Virus record (IMG/VR): IMGVR_UViG_3300021085_000044
Span: 1-53,172 of that record
Length of the DNA: 53,172 nucleotides
Strand: one strand, 5' to 3'
Origin: a virus
Below the pieces are notes generated by a model that was not told the origin of the DNA, searched no databases, and saw only the letters and a program-made list of their open reading frames with translations. Below, one piece after another: positions 41,418 through 49,892 of this stretch. Every line of letters begins with the position of its first letter. The first letter of the stretch is position 1. The translations under genes and the position numbers were made by a program.

Positions 41418-41782
41418 AATTCAGGGATGGTCACCTCAATGACCTCTATAACCTCTGAGTCTTTAATCGTAAATTCTACACCATCGAATGCCACATCGTA
41501 TGGACGAACTTTAATTACAAAAGTTTCTCCAGTAAATCCCTTGTGGCTGAATCCAGCACAGCGTCCAATAAAGAACTCGTCTTCATTCATTCCTTTAGGC
41601 TTGAAGGGGACCACCTCTCCGTCTTGCATGATGTAGGTGTCAAGGACGAAAGAACTGCCCCCGTAATCTGACGGGAGTTTTGATGATACGGCACTGAATG
41701 TATTGTCATCAAAAAAGACGATACGCTGTGCTTGGGAAGCAAACGGCAATACAATTAAGGCAAGTAAAAATAAATTCTTCAT
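41414..41782 (-). CDS. secreted or periplasmic protein, early-controlled
   Basis: A 122-residue protein with a clear signal peptide (MKNLFLLALIVLPFASQAQ, cleavage likely after SQA). The mature part is beta-rich, including FFIGRCAGFSHKGFTGETF and an acidic C-terminus. It is a lone minus-strand gene among plus-strand genes, with a copy of the early bipartite element upstream. This looks like a moron expressed early that acts in the periplasm or at the cell surface, for example in superinfection exclusion. That role is inference; the family is not recognised. Confidence 0.7.
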   Translation of the reverse strand: MKNLFLLALIVLPFASQAQRIVFFDDNTFSAVSSKLPSDYGGSSFVLDTYIMQDGEVVPFKPKGMNEDEFFIGRCAGFSHKGFTGETFVIKVRPYDVAFDGVEFTIKDSEVIEVIEVTIPEF

Positions 41783-41801
41783 AATGAATTGTGTTATGGG
41801 G

Positions 41802-41838
41802 TTCCCTTATACAACGGATTAAGATTCCGTATATTGTG
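41802..41838. promoter_or_regulatory. bipartite early element, copy 9, and overlapping plus-strand promoter
   Basis: The minus strand reads CACAATAT, 14 nt, CGTTGTATAAGGGAAC, upstream of the secreted-protein gene (start 41782). On the plus strand TATATTGT (41830-41837), one or two mismatches from TAnnTTTG, lies four bases before the ATG at 41842. Confidence 0.5.
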
Positions 41839-41841
41839 CCC

Positions 41842-42393
41842 ATGCTTGTAAAACGCGTAAAAAAATTTCAAAGGGTCTCCAGAGTAAGCATGAGAGAGGG
41901 TGGTTTAGTAGACTGGCCTCCAAGCGGAGCGAAGTCTTTTGATTCTATTCTGGACAGACAGATATATAAGGAATCCACGGGAAACCCCTTGGCTGAGTCT
42001 TCAACTGGTGCGAGAGGATTAGCTCAGATAATGCCCGGAACAGAACAGTACCTAAAGGAGAAGGGAATGATTCGAGAAGATTTCGACCCATTCAACCCTG
42101 AGCACTCGAAAGAAGCGCAACAGGTTTATATGAATAACTTAATGAACAGGAGCTGGAATAAAGGTTCTGAGGAAATTAAGATTGCTAAAGCATTGGCAGC
42201 ATATAACTATGGACCTACAGCTACAGTGCGCGTTCTTAATAAAGCTAAAGAACAAGGCAAGGACATATATGAATCTCTTGATTGGATTGAAGAACTGCCT
42301 CTTGAGACTAGAGATTACATATCTAAGATACTCGGATATAACGAAAAGTTTGAAGACGAGTATGGAAGTTACAGACTAAGGGGCAATAGCTAG
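41842..42393 (+). CDS. lytic transglycosylase (SLT domain)
   Basis: A 183-residue protein. IYKESTGNPLAESSTGARGL (41-60; E44 the catalytic glutamate), AQIMPGT (61-67) and AAYNYGP are the three SLT motifs of lysozyme-fold transglycosylases. No signal peptide is visible, and the basic N-terminus precedes the domain. It could be a virion-associated wall-degrading enzyme or an endolysin needing a holin. The start at 41842 is chosen for its 4-nt spacing to a promoter-like box. An upstream ATG at 41791 would overlap the divergent control element. Confidence 0.85.
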   Translation: MLVKRVKKFQRVSRVSMREGGLVDWPPSGAKSFDSILDRQIYKESTGNPLAESSTGARGLAQIMPGTEQYLKEKGMIREDFDPFNPEHSKEAQQVYMNNLMNRSWNKGSEEIKIAKALAAYNYGPTATVRVLNKAKEQGKDIYESLDWIEELPLETRDYISKILGYNEKFEDEYGSYRLRGNS

Positions 42394-42818
42394 GATAGCT
42401 TTATAGGCTCCCCCCCCTCTAGCTTTCTGTATATTCTTTGAACTAGAATTCTTCCGGACTGAGATAAACCAAGCCTATTCTTGTGATGACCCGCTTCGTG
42501 AAACATAGCGTTAACGAATGAGTCTATTCCCTTTCCGGGATGAATTACTTCTAGGTATCCTTTTTGCTGTAGAGGCATTACCGTTCTTTCATACAGCTTA
42601 CTCCTACTCTTCTTCATTGCCTTGGCTAGGTGGTCAACGGTAAAGAACTCGTAGTCATAACAAAAGAGCATAGCCTCTATTTCAGCTGTACCTATATCAT
42701 AGTTAAGTTTGATGTCTCTCATAACCATAGATAGCTTCTTTAGCTCATTCTTTTTTACGTATCTCTTATTCAGTTTGCTGAATTCCCTTCTCTTCCTTCC
42801 CGGATGATGTCTACTCAT
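42390..42818 (-). CDS. winged-helix transcription regulator (MarR-like)
   Basis: A 142-residue protein. After a basic N-terminus, residues about 40-125 show the MarR-like order: LFCYDYEFFTVDHLAKAMKK (recognition helix-turn), PLQQKGYLEVIHPG (wing), then LGLSQSGRILVQRIYRKLEG (final helix). It is divergent from the fibre-like gene, sharing a 30-nt intergenic region with a TAnnTTTG box on each strand, so it could regulate that gene or itself. It converges with the transglycosylase gene (4-nt overlap). Confidence 0.7.
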   Translation of the reverse strand: MSRHHPGRKRREFSKLNKRYVKKNELKKLSMVMRDIKLNYDIGTAEIEAMLFCYDYEFFTVDHLAKAMKKSRSKLYERTVMPLQQKGYLEVIHPGKGIDSFVNAMFHEAGHHKNRLGLSQSGRILVQRIYRKLEGGEPIKLS

Positions 42819-42824
42819 TAGTAG

Positions 42825-42843
42825 TATATTTGTTTCAAAATTA
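42825..42843. promoter_or_regulatory. overlapping divergent TAnnTTTG promoters
   Basis: The plus strand has TATATTTG (42825-42832) for the gene starting at 42849. The minus strand has TAATTTTG (42843-42836) for the regulator starting at 42818. They overlap closely, which makes mutual exclusion possible. Confidence 0.55.
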
Positions 42844-42848
42844 AGAAT

Positions 42849-43685
42849 ATGGCTACTCTTAGCGGAACTAGACTGAAAGATACATACACCGGTCTATTGA
42901 AAACCAGTGATGCGAGTAACTTCACGTCATCATTAAAGGTTATTCAAGACGGCTCTGGAAATGATTCAGCTCTGTCTTTATCTACATCCACCGTCAAGGC
43001 AGCTGCTTTGCAGGTTAATACTATTACAGGGAATAGTTCAAGTTCAAAGGTTCTAGTTTGGAATGACAGCACAAAAGCAATCGAGCATAGAACCTTCCCG
43101 TCTAACTCTACGGTTAGCACAACCTTAGGTGGAAGTGCAGCTCCAACCATCACTATCGAAGCTGCTGACGCATCAAGCACTACAATTACATTAACTGCAA
43201 CTGATGGTTTGGGCTACTCTCGTAGTGGCAACACAATTACTATTGGAAGGGGTGACGAGTCAATAAATACACTTAGCGTATCTACGACTCTCACTGCCTC
43301 TGATTCTGGAAACACTTATTACTTGAACTCTACTTCTGGGTTCACTGTCACGCTTCCTTCGGCTGCTCCCGGAGTTGTTTTTAAATTCATCATTATTGGA
43401 GCGAATACTGGAGCCATAAGTATTGCCACAGCAACAGGTGATTATGTTTATGGTAAGGCTGTTGTAACTTCTAACTCAGCTACTGGTCAATCTAGAGTAG
43501 GAACCGTGGCCCAGAACAACTCTCGCAACGAAATAAATCTAGACCCTGATGGCAATGATAGCGGTGGTCGCGAAGGCGACGTTATAGAGGTTGTCGCTAT
43601 AGATTCTAATTACTGGTTAGTGACGGCTAATCTTACAACATCTAACACTACTGTTGGTGCTGTTAATGTTATGCCTGCCCCATAA
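42849..43685 (+). CDS. probable fibre or capsid-decoration protein
   Basis: A 278-residue protein rich in Ser, Thr, Asn and Gly with beta-strand repeats. It begins MATLSGTRLKDTYTGLLKTS, which resembles the N-terminal attachment segment found in phage tail fibres, and then has TLGGSAAPTITIEAADAS repeats. The C-terminal half (TYYLNSTSGFTVTLPSAAPG) resembles a recurring fibre domain. It is probably a virion surface protein. Confidence 0.65.
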   Translation: MATLSGTRLKDTYTGLLKTSDASNFTSSLKVIQDGSGNDSALSLSTSTVKAAALQVNTITGNSSSSKVLVWNDSTKAIEHRTFPSNSTVSTTLGGSAAPTITIEAADASSTTITLTATDGLGYSRSGNTITIGRGDESINTLSVSTTLTASDSGNTYYLNSTSGFTVTLPSAAPGVVFKFIIIGANTGAISIATATGDYVYGKAVVTSNSATGQSRVGTVAQNNSRNEINLDPDGNDSGGREGDVIEVVAIDSNYWLVTANLTTSNTTVGAVNVMPAP

Positions 43686-43701
43686 TTCGTACCTTATTAT
43701 C

Positions 43702-43986
43702 ATGGATGATATTTTAAAGAAAGCTATGTTTGAGGAGGTTGCCGATGTGCTTGCTCAGGTTGAAGAGATAGCAGAGAAGTATAAGCACTCTGGTGAACTG
43801 GTGTATAGTACAGCGTTTGGATACCTAGAAGAAGAGGGTGAGGATTCTAATAAATGGAGTTTGGCCTATGGTCACAATTGTAGAGACACGGATGAGTTTG
43901 ACGAGTTTGTTACACTTCAAGTTGAAGCGTTTCATCGTGGACGTGAAGAAGACGAAATTGATTTACCGGGTCTCTTTTTAAACTAA
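43702..43986 (+). CDS. hypothetical acidic protein
   Basis: A 94-residue acidic protein starting MDDILKKAMFEE. An upstream in-frame ATG at 43654 would overlap the fibre gene and adds a non-acidic segment, so 43702 is preferred. The N-terminus is helical. Not recognised. Confidence 0.6.
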   Translation: MDDILKKAMFEEVADVLAQVEEIAEKYKHSGELVYSTAFGYLEEEGEDSNKWSLAYGHNCRDTDEFDEFVTLQVEAFHRGREEDEIDLPGLFLN

Positions 43987-43992
43987 AGAGAT

Positions 43993-44229
43993 ATGAATGT
44001 AATTAGAAAGATTGTCATTGGGCCAAACCCCAAGGACGCTATGGCTTACTATGTAGGCATGAGAGCTGGTGGTGCTAAGGTAATCGCCATTAAAGAAGAC
44101 GAGGCTTCACTATATAAGTATAATGTAAGAAGGTATCATGTTTACCTAGAGGACGAAGATTCAACGTATATTTGGAAGACGGTTGAGAACCAACCACTTT
44201 TAATTGAATACGATTGTAATTTTGAATGA
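43993..44229 (+). CDS. hypothetical protein
   Basis: A 78-residue mixed alpha/beta protein (IRKIVIGPNPKDAMAYYVG). It overlaps the co-chaperonin-like gene by 4 nt. No family is recognised. Confidence 0.6.
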   Translation: MNVIRKIVIGPNPKDAMAYYVGMRAGGAKVIAIKEDEASLYKYNVRRYHVYLEDEDSTYIWKTVENQPLLIEYDCNFE

Positions 44230-44810
44230 AGACATTAAATCACTTCTTCGTTAAGGTTCCTAATAAATCAACGGGAACCCTAAAGCTTGGCGATAAAGAA
44301 ATTTTCTTAGATACTAGGTTCAATGAATTTGAACACAGAGTATGTCATGGGGAAATACTATCGTCCCCCTGTAAGCAAGATACCGGAGCTAAACCGGGAG
44401 ACACTTTGTTCTTTCATCATCACGTAACTTCAAGTGCTTCTAATGTGATTGACGAATCAGAGGGAATCTATATGGCTATATATGACAATCAAAACAAGAG
44501 AGGTAGTCACGCTATAGCCTATAGGGATTCGGAAGGAGACATTCACATGTTGGCTGACTGGGTGTTCTTAGAGCCACTAGAAGAAGACACATCGGAGGAG
44601 GTGACAGACAGCGGTATAATTTTATCAGTCACTAAAGAAACCAAGGATGAGGCTAGGGTTGTTACGCCTAGTAGAGACATGGTTGCAGAAGGTGTAGTTA
44701 AAGGTGATGTTGTTGGTTTCTTAAAGGACAGAGATTACAAGATGAAGCTTGACGATGACTCGATAGTTTATCGCATGAAATCAGACGACATACCTTATGC
44801 GGTCAAGTAA
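44226..44810 (+). CDS. tandem GroES-like co-chaperonin
   Basis: A 194-residue protein that reads as two GroES-type units. The C-terminal unit (about 128-194) has SGIILSV, EGVVKGDVVGFLKDRDYKM, DDDSIVYRMKSDDIPYAV, matching the GroES order GGIILP, VKxGDxVLF, and a terminal xxxDIxAV. The N-terminal unit (about 8-118) has HGEILSSPCK, AKPGDTLFFHHHV and a matching final strand. Phage co-chaperonins such as T4 gp31 adapt host GroEL for capsid folding. Its position just before the terminase and portal genes fits. A mobile-loop sequence is present in each half but not obviously GroEL-binding. Confidence 0.65.
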   Translation: MKTLNHFFVKVPNKSTGTLKLGDKEIFLDTRFNEFEHRVCHGEILSSPCKQDTGAKPGDTLFFHHHVTSSASNVIDESEGIYMAIYDNQNKRGSHAIAYRDSEGDIHMLADWVFLEPLEEDTSEEVTDSGIILSVTKETKDEARVVTPSRDMVAEGVVKGDVVGFLKDRDYKMKLDDDSIVYRMKSDDIPYAVK

Positions 44811-45087
44811 GTTCACTACCATAAAAGCAGCCGAAAGACTCATGAAGTCTATGGAGATTGCAATAGATAACATGATTGATGAAGTTAAAAAACCTGTTGA
44901 CCCTGAGGCTGGAGGAAGTGCTAGGAAAGCTGAACTGCAAAGTATTAAACAGACGGCGGTGGACTGCAAGGAACTTTTGGTGGAACGGCAGCGGCTTGAA
45001 CAGATGGTGAAAGACATGAAGTCTAACGGAAGCATTGAACAACAGAAGGATTACTCAGGAGGATTCGCGGAAAAATTCAGCAAGTAG
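44797..45087 (+). CDS. candidate terminase small subunit
   Basis: A 96-residue helical, charged protein overlapping the co-chaperonin gene by 14 nt and two genes upstream of the terminase large subunit. Small terminases are short helical DNA-binding proteins near terL. No diagnostic helix-turn-helix is evident, so the identification is by position only. Confidence 0.4.
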   Translation: MRSSKFTTIKAAERLMKSMEIAIDNMIDEVKKPVDPEAGGSARKAELQSIKQTAVDCKELLVERQRLEQMVKDMKSNGSIEQQKDYSGGFAEKFSK

Positions 45088-45089
45088 AT

Positions 45090-45275
45090 ATGGCAAAGTT
45101 TATATGCAAAGATTGCAGCCACGAGCAAGAAGGCCGCAACACATCCATTAAGATGTTGGATGGCAAGGCGAGGCACGACATAAAGTGTGATAAGTGTGGT
45201 GGTTATATGGATTTAAAAGAACCCAAGTCAGGTATGCCTAGTTTTAAAGCTAACCGCTGGGGGCAAGTAATGTAA
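45090..45275 (+). CDS. zinc-ribbon protein
   Basis: A 61-residue protein with CKDC (6-9) and CDKC (33-36), two CxxC knuckles of a zinc ribbon. The segment after the second knuckle (GGYMDLKEPKSGMPSFKANR) recurs in small phage zinc-ribbon proteins next to terminase genes. Its stop overlaps the terminase ATG by 1 nt, so it is co-translated with packaging genes. Confidence 0.75.
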   Translation: MAKFICKDCSHEQEGRNTSIKMLDGKARHDIKCDKCGGYMDLKEPKSGMPSFKANRWGQVM

Positions 45276-47389
45276 TGGACACCTTATTAAATCTAGATGA
45301 ATATAAAGAGCCTGCTGTTAAGATATGTCCCAACGGTACAGTCGGAAGTATCGTCGAACTTGGCGGGCTTCTCATTTGCCTTCCCTCGATACCGAAGGAC
45401 GGAATCAAAGGAGAGGGTCTGGAGGCAAGTTTGCAAATGTGGGAAAGAGTACCTATGCCAAAAGAACTGTCCCGTCTTAGAAGTATGGACGAGTGGGCAG
45501 AGGCCCCGAAGGAGTTTCGAGAGAAGTTTCATCCATATATCGAGGAAGAATTTAGAAGGCGTAGGGAGGGTCTTTGGTTTTACAATAAGGGTGAACCTAC
45601 GTATATCACGGGGAGGCACTACATGCTCTTACAGTGGACGAAGATTGACATTGGATACCCATCGTATCTTGCGTTCCAACGTGACATCTTTCTCCACATG
45701 GCTGCGTGTGAATCTGACCCGCGTTGCATCGGTCAGCTTTATACTAAGTGTAGGCGTTCTGGCTACACTAATATCTGTAGCTCTGTTCTTCTTGATGAAG
45801 CTACTCAAGTTAAAGACAAGCTTCTCGGAATACAGAGCAAGACGGGTAAAGACGCGCAGGAAAATATCTTCATGAAGAAGGTGGTGTCTATGTTTAGGCA
45901 CTATCCGTTTTTCTTCAAACCTATTCAGGACGGTACTACAAATCCAAGAATGGAGCTAGCCTTCCGCGAGCCCTCGAAAAGGATTACAAAAAACAACAAG
46001 ACTTCTTTTGCTGGCGATGCATTGAATACAGTTCTCAATTGGAAGAACACTACGAACAATGCATATGATGGAGAGAAGCTTCATATGTTGTATATGGACG
46101 AGGCGGGTAAATGGGAGAAGCCATCTGATATACGTGAAGCTTGGAGAATAGAGAAGACCTGTTTGATTGTGGGCCGACGTATAGTAGGCAAGGCATTGGT
46201 GGGGAGTACCGTAAATCCTATGGGTAAGGGTGGCTCTGAATACAAGCAGATATGGAAAGATTCAGACCCGCTTAAACGTAACGCTAACGGAAGGACAGTA
46301 TCAGGTCTATATAGATTGTTTATTCCTGCTTACGAATCGTTAGAAGGTTTCTTTGACCTTTATGGAAATCCAATCATCACTGACCCAAAGACTGAGATTA
46401 AAACATTAGAGGGGGACATGATGACCTTTGGTTCCAAGACATTCCTAAGAAACGAAAGGGATTCTCTTAAGAGTGATGCTAAAGAATTAAATGAGCTTAT
46501 CCGTCAATTTCCATTCACACCGGATGAGGCATTCAGGGATAGTGTAGAGGGGAGCCTATTTAATATTGGTAAGATATACGAACAGATAGAGCATAACGAT
46601 TCTCTATACCCTAACCCAGTAGTCAAGGGTAATTTTCAATGGAGGGGAGGTGTCAAGGACACTCAAGTTGTTTTTAATCCTGACCCAGCCGGAAGGTGGT
46701 ATGTATCATGGATGCCTGAAAATTCTGAGCGAAGTGTGCTGACAAGAAACAAGGGGAAGATGATTCCTTCAAACCCAAACAGGGGATGTGGGGGAGTTGA
46801 CTCTTACGACTTAGATGCTACTGTTGATGGAAGAGGTTCGAAGGGCGCTTGTCATATATACAACAAGTTTAACTTGGACGGGGCTAGTAATATGTTTGTA
46901 GCTGAGTACGCGAGTAGGCCGCCGATGGCTAAGATATTCTATGAGGATGTACTGATGGCCGCTGTGTTTTATGGGTACCCGCTACTGATAGAGAACAACA
47001 AGTATGGTATCGTAAGGTACTTTGAATCAAGGGGTTATGACGGATACGTAATGGATAGGCCAGCCCACTTAAAATCTCCTAGCTCTTCGGTGAATGTAAA
47101 GACGAAGGGTATTCCTTCAAATTCACAGGACGTTATACAGGCTCACGCCTCCGCAATAGAAGACTACATCCACAATCATGTAGGTCTAAATGAAGACGGT
47201 GAACCGGGAGCGATGTACTTTAATAGGACGTTGGAAGACTGGGTTGGATTCAAGATAGACAAGCGTACAAAGTATGACCTTTCTATAAGTGCTGGTTTAG
47301 CTTTACTAGCTGCTCAAAAAGTCAAGGCAGAGAAAAAAGAAACCAAGTTTGACGAGAAGGTTTTCTTTAGAAGGTACAAGCTGAGTTAG
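45275..47389 (+). CDS. terminase large subunit
   Basis: A 704-residue protein, longer than T4 (610) or T7 (586) homologues. The ATPase domain has a degenerate Walker A KCRRSGYT (158-165), Walker B LHMLYMDEAGKW (D275, E276) and a coupling-like VGSTVN (309-314). The nuclease domain has CGGVDSYDLDA (D509, D512), then LLIENNKYG, consistent with the RNase H-fold metal-binding acidic residues. It cuts and translocates DNA into the prohead, with the portal encoded next. The N-terminal ~140 residues form an additional domain. Confidence 0.9.
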   Translation: MDTLLNLDEYKEPAVKICPNGTVGSIVELGGLLICLPSIPKDGIKGEGLEASLQMWERVPMPKELSRLRSMDEWAEAPKEFREKFHPYIEEEFRRRREGLWFYNKGEPTYITGRHYMLLQWTKIDIGYPSYLAFQRDIFLHMAACESDPRCIGQLYTKCRRSGYTNICSSVLLDEATQVKDKLLGIQSKTGKDAQENIFMKKVVSMFRHYPFFFKPIQDGTTNPRMELAFREPSKRITKNNKTSFAGDALNTVLNWKNTTNNAYDGEKLHMLYMDEAGKWEKPSDIREAWRIEKTCLIVGRRIVGKALVGSTVNPMGKGGSEYKQIWKDSDPLKRNANGRTVSGLYRLFIPAYESLEGFFDLYGNPIITDPKTEIKTLEGDMMTFGSKTFLRNERDSLKSDAKELNELIRQFPFTPDEAFRDSVEGSLFNIGKIYEQIEHNDSLYPNPVVKGNFQWRGGVKDTQVVFNPDPAGRWYVSWMPENSERSVLTRNKGKMIPSNPNRGCGGVDSYDLDATVDGRGSKGACHIYNKFNLDGASNMFVAEYASRPPMAKIFYEDVLMAAVFYGYPLLIENNKYGIVRYFESRGYDGYVMDRPAHLKSPSSSVNVKTKGIPSNSQDVIQAHASAIEDYIHNHVGLNEDGEPGAMYFNRTLEDWVGFKIDKRTKYDLSISAGLALLAAQKVKAEKKETKFDEKVFFRRYKLS

Positions 47390-47406
47390 GGGTCGCCGCA
47401 TATTGT

Positions 47407-47414
47407 TATATTTG
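47407..47414 (+). promoter_or_regulatory. TAnnTTTG promoter for portal gene
   Basis: TATATTTG, followed by a leader of about 20 nt before the ATG at 47439. An in-frame TTG at 47418 lies three bases after the box but is less likely to be used. Confidence 0.6.
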
Positions 47415-47438
47415 CACTTGAGGCCAACAAAATATTTC

Positions 47439-49892
47439 ATGACCCAAGGGAGCAAAAATACCAAATACGGAAACTTTCCAGACCCCTTTGCGTCACCAGA
47501 ACAAAAGCTAGGGAAGTCTTACGGTTTAAAGTACGCTAAAGCAATTCAGAGTCAGTGGGGAAATGGAGATTCGTCTACCTCTCTACTTAGTCAAAGAATG
47601 CAGGACTTTGAAAAGAACAGAGACTACGCTAACGGAACACAAGACACGTCTGTTTACAAACAGATTCTAAATGCTCTTGACCCAAACAATGGTGACGGGA
47701 CTCTACTTAACTTAGACTGGAGCCCCGTTCCAATCATACCTAAGTTTGTAAAGGTAGTTGTCAATAGGATTCTTTCCAGAAAGCCATACCCATCTGTAGA
47801 TGCCATCGACCCAATCAGTAAAGGGGAGAAGGACGAAGCAAAAGCTGAGGTAGAGGCTTCGATTAAAGACAAGGATTTATTAATGGAGGCTAAGTCATTA
47901 GGTCTTCAACCAAGGATTGACCCTGATATTCTTCCGGACACAACAGAAGAAGCGGAGATTTTCATGGAGCAAAACATGAAGACCAATGCTGAGATAGCTG
48001 CTCAGTTAGGGACGGCATTGACTTTAGATTGGAATGACTTTGACCAAACGATTTACAGGAGAGCTGTAGAGGATTTGGTTGTATGTGGAATGGGTGTAAT
48101 CAAAAGAGAGAACGACCCTAACTACGGAATAACAACTAGGTATGTAGACCCTGCTTCATTCTTACATAGCCAAACAGAGGACCCTAATATGTCCGACTTG
48201 GTTTACGGTGCTCATGTAAAAAGAATAAGCATTCAAGAACTCAAGAGACAGGCTGGTAATCAGATATCAGAGAAGGAGTATGAAGAGATTGCTGGTTCTG
48301 TAAAAAGTAAGTCATACAACAACAAAGAGATTTTTGGTCAGAGAGGAATTGATAGAGCTTCAGGCACTAGCACGTTTGGATACGACGAGTACCTCATCGA
48401 AGTAATGGACTTTGAATTTCTTTCCGTTGACTGTGTTTATTATGAGAGTAAGGAGTCTCAATTTGGAAACTCTGGATTTTATTTTAAAGGTGGGGAATAC
48501 AAAGAGCCAACAAGTTCTGTGTATGATAGACAGCCTCATAAGATGGAGAACCAGATGGTTTACGGAGGTTGCTTCGTTATGAACACTAAGGTTCTTTACA
48601 ACTACGGTCCAAAGAAAAACATTCCGAAGAACGTACACGACCTAACTAAGGCTAGACTTTCTTATAGTGTTGCATGCACTAACCTAAGGAGAATGCGACC
48701 TAAGTCTATCGTTGGTGGTGTTATTGGATTCGCTGACCAACTACAGCTAACCCACCTAAAGATTCAACAGTCAATTGCTAAGGCTAAGCCTGACGGTATT
48801 CTTGTTGATATCGAAGGACTAGAGAATGTACAGCTAGGTCGCGGAGGAGATTTAGAGCCTCTCCAGATTCAAGACATATATGAACAGACAGGTGTGTTTT
48901 ACTATAGAAGTAAGAATGCTGAGGGTGGTTTTCAGAATCCTCCCATTCGCTCTATTGAAAACAGCATAAGAAACATAAACGAGTATATAAACCTATACAA
49001 TCATTACCTACGCATGATTCGAGATTCAACAGGAATCAATGAGGTGATGGATGCTAGCACCCCAAAGGGAGAAGCTTTAGTTGGTGTCAGGCAACAGGCT
49101 TTAGCAGCAGGTAATAATGCGTTATATGATATTACAAACGCAAGTCTTGTCTTGTACAAGAAGGTTTGCGAGGATGTAGTTAAGTGCTTGCAGGTAATAC
49201 CAACGGACTGTGTTCTGTATCGTGTATATCAGAAAGCTATTGGAGAGAGAAGCATGGATATCTTAAGTAGCTTCAATGACTTGCCTATGTACAATTTTGG
49301 TATTCGTGTCGTTCAGGAAATGTCTGATGATGATAGAATATTTCTTGAGCAAAACGTTCAGGCTACTCTAGCTCAGAAAGAGATTGACCTTGAGGACGCG
49401 ATGGCAATTAGACAGGTAAAGGATATTGACCAAGCTCAAAGGCTCTTGGCTGTTAAGCGGAAGAAGCGTATTGAAATGATTCAGAAGCAACAGCAAGCTA
49501 ACATACAGGCACAGGCACAGGCTAATGCACAAGCTTCTCAGGTAGCTGCTCAGGCAGATATGCAGAAGATTCAGATGGAGGCTCAGATAGAAGCTCAAAA
49601 AATTCAGATGAAGGGACAAGTAGAAGTTCAGGTAGCTGCTGCTTTACATCAAATGAGAAAAGAGCTTGAGATGATTAGAGCACAAGCCAGCTTAGGATTC
49701 AAGACAGAGGACAAAGAGTTTAAAGAAAAGATTGAGACACTAAAAGAAGATAGAAAGGATAGCCGTGTAGTGAAGCAAGCTGTAGAGCAATCAAAGCTTA
49801 TTTCTCAAAGACAGGGTTCAAGGGGTGAGCTAGAGGATTCATCTGTCCAAGGAAATCAAGACGTAATCAACGAACTATTTGGAAATGAGTAA
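47439..49892 (+). CDS. portal protein
   Basis: An 817-residue protein that follows the terminase gene. The core has the features of podovirus portals: long helical and beta-rich domains, with VPIIPKFVKVVVNRIL near the N-terminus and the stem-forming region. The C-terminal ~200 residues are a long Gln/Ala-rich helix (QAQAQANAQASQVAAQADMQ, then QIEAQKIQMKGQVEVQ) resembling the barrel extension of P22-type portals. A start at 47403 would lie upstream of the promoter box; the ATG at 47439 is chosen. Confidence 0.85.
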   Translation: MTQGSKNTKYGNFPDPFASPEQKLGKSYGLKYAKAIQSQWGNGDSSTSLLSQRMQDFEKNRDYANGTQDTSVYKQILNALDPNNGDGTLLNLDWSPVPIIPKFVKVVVNRILSRKPYPSVDAIDPISKGEKDEAKAEVEASIKDKDLLMEAKSLGLQPRIDPDILPDTTEEAEIFMEQNMKTNAEIAAQLGTALTLDWNDFDQTIYRRAVEDLVVCGMGVIKRENDPNYGITTRYVDPASFLHSQTEDPNMSDLVYGAHVKRISIQELKRQAGNQISEKEYEEIAGSVKSKSYNNKEIFGQRGIDRASGTSTFGYDEYLIEVMDFEFLSVDCVYYESKESQFGNSGFYFKGGEYKEPTSSVYDRQPHKMENQMVYGGCFVMNTKVLYNYGPKKNIPKNVHDLTKARLSYSVACTNLRRMRPKSIVGGVIGFADQLQLTHLKIQQSIAKAKPDGILVDIEGLENVQLGRGGDLEPLQIQDIYEQTGVFYYRSKNAEGGFQNPPIRSIENSIRNINEYINLYNHYLRMIRDSTGINEVMDASTPKGEALVGVRQQALAAGNNALYDITNASLVLYKKVCEDVVKCLQVIPTDCVLYRVYQKAIGERSMDILSSFNDLPMYNFGIRVVQEMSDDDRIFLEQNVQATLAQKEIDLEDAMAIRQVKDIDQAQRLLAVKRKKRIEMIQKQQQANIQAQAQANAQASQVAAQADMQKIQMEAQIEAQKIQMKGQVEVQVAAALHQMRKELEMIRAQASLGFKTEDKEFKEKIETLKEDRKDSRVVKQAVEQSKLISQRQGSRGELEDSSVQGNQDVINELFGNE

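Noticed and set aside
45297-45875. 192-codon ORF in another frame inside the terminase gene
   Set aside because: Overlaps the well-supported ATPase domain, with no promoter or recognisable motif; shadow ORF.
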